A DNA stretch of 5,302 nt. It comes from Planctomycetaceae bacterium (GTDB lineage: Bacteria > Planctomycetota > Planctomycetia > Planctomycetales > Planctomycetaceae). Location: the NCBI GenBank assembly GCA_020426065.1, contig JAGQQT010000058.1:1-5302 (forward strand). The letters run 5' to 3'. Below are positions 5,079 through 5,302 of the stretch, piece after piece (position 1 is the first letter of the stretch; every line of letters starts with the position of its first letter). A model generated the notes under the pieces. It was not told where the DNA came from. It did no database searches and saw nothing but the letters and a program-made list of their open reading frames with translations. A program made the position numbers and the translations under genes.

Positions 5079-5302
5079 CTACGGGCTGACCCGGCCATCA
5101 TCAATCTGATCGCCATTACCTCCTGCGATCATGGTCCGCATCTGGGTATCGGCCTGAATGTTTTTCAGTTCATAGAATTCCAGAATCCCCATCTTGCGGT
5201 TCCGGAATGCCTCAGCAACTGCTGCCGGGACACTGGCTTCGGCCAGCACCACTTTGGCTTTGTTTTCCTGAGTTCTGGCGACCATTTCCTGCTCACGGGC
5301 CT
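5079..5302 (-). CDS. floA: Flotillin-like protein FloA, C-terminal end only
   Basis: FloA-type flotillins (UPF0365 family) are membrane scaffolds of functional microdomains; the bacterial protein is about 330 residues, so this is roughly its last fifth. The frame is open to the right edge; the first complete codons read AREQE, followed by [20 protein letters not shown], the end of the glutamate/alanine-rich coiled coil. Then comes [21 protein letters not shown] and the hallmark NIQADTQMR close to the C-terminus, ending in a short Gly/Asp-rich tail. These segments match the FloA/YqfA C-terminus as I know it (VAEAFR..., [12 protein letters not shown]). The N-terminal hairpin and SPFH domain lie outside the window. 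It is the first visible gene of a probable operon with the membrane protein and the glycosyltransferase; its promoter is not in view. Confidence 0.9.
   Translation of the reverse strand, partial: AREQEMVARTQENKAKVVLAEASVPAAVAEAFRNRKMGILEFYELKNIQADTQMRTMIAGGNGDQIDDGRVSP

Overview
The window looks like chromosomal DNA from a planctomycete, most likely a Gimesia/Planctomyces-type member of the Planctomycetaceae. This is inferred from protein style, not from any search: an exported SGNH hydrolase with a long N-terminal beta-rich region, a FloA-type flotillin C-terminus followed by a proline/glutamine-rich single-pass membrane protein, class I methyltransferases with an 'LDLPAG.G' motif, and loosely packed, mostly monocistronic genes. 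No phage, transposon, CRISPR or plasmid feature was seen.

Layout. Positions 1-534 (minus) hold the first 178 codons of a SAM-dependent methyltransferase that runs off the left edge. Positions 535-843 are non-coding and carry a good sigma70-like promoter for it. Positions 844-1527 (minus; longer possible start at 1596) encode a second, distantly related methyltransferase with an altered SAM motif I. A near-consensus promoter overlaps the longer start and favours the shorter one. The divergent spacer 1528-1830 contains a perfect 16-bp dyad. Positions 1831-3021 (plus) encode an exported SGNH/GDSL hydrolase. A tRNA-Arg(TCT) gene (3063-3136, minus) converges on it.

From the right edge a minus-strand cluster runs towards the tRNA: the C-terminus of a FloA-like flotillin (5079-5302), a 194-residue membrane-anchored protein of unknown function with a TTG start (4437-5021), and a GT4-family glycosyltransferase (3201-4400). 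Gaps are 57 and 36 bases, so these three are probably one operon. It ends at a rho-independent terminator (3154-3172) just before the tRNA.

How they may work together: a membrane-microdomain scaffold, an associated membrane protein, a sugar transferase, two methyltransferases and an exported esterase-type hydrolase would fit envelope or surface-glycan metabolism, but only the floA-side operon is supported by gene arrangement. The points most worth following up are the uncharacterised protein next to FloA, the non-canonical donor-site residues of the glycosyltransferase, the missing Asp of the SGNH catalytic triad, the degenerate motif I of the second methyltransferase, and small hairpins that straddle four of the five visible stop codons.
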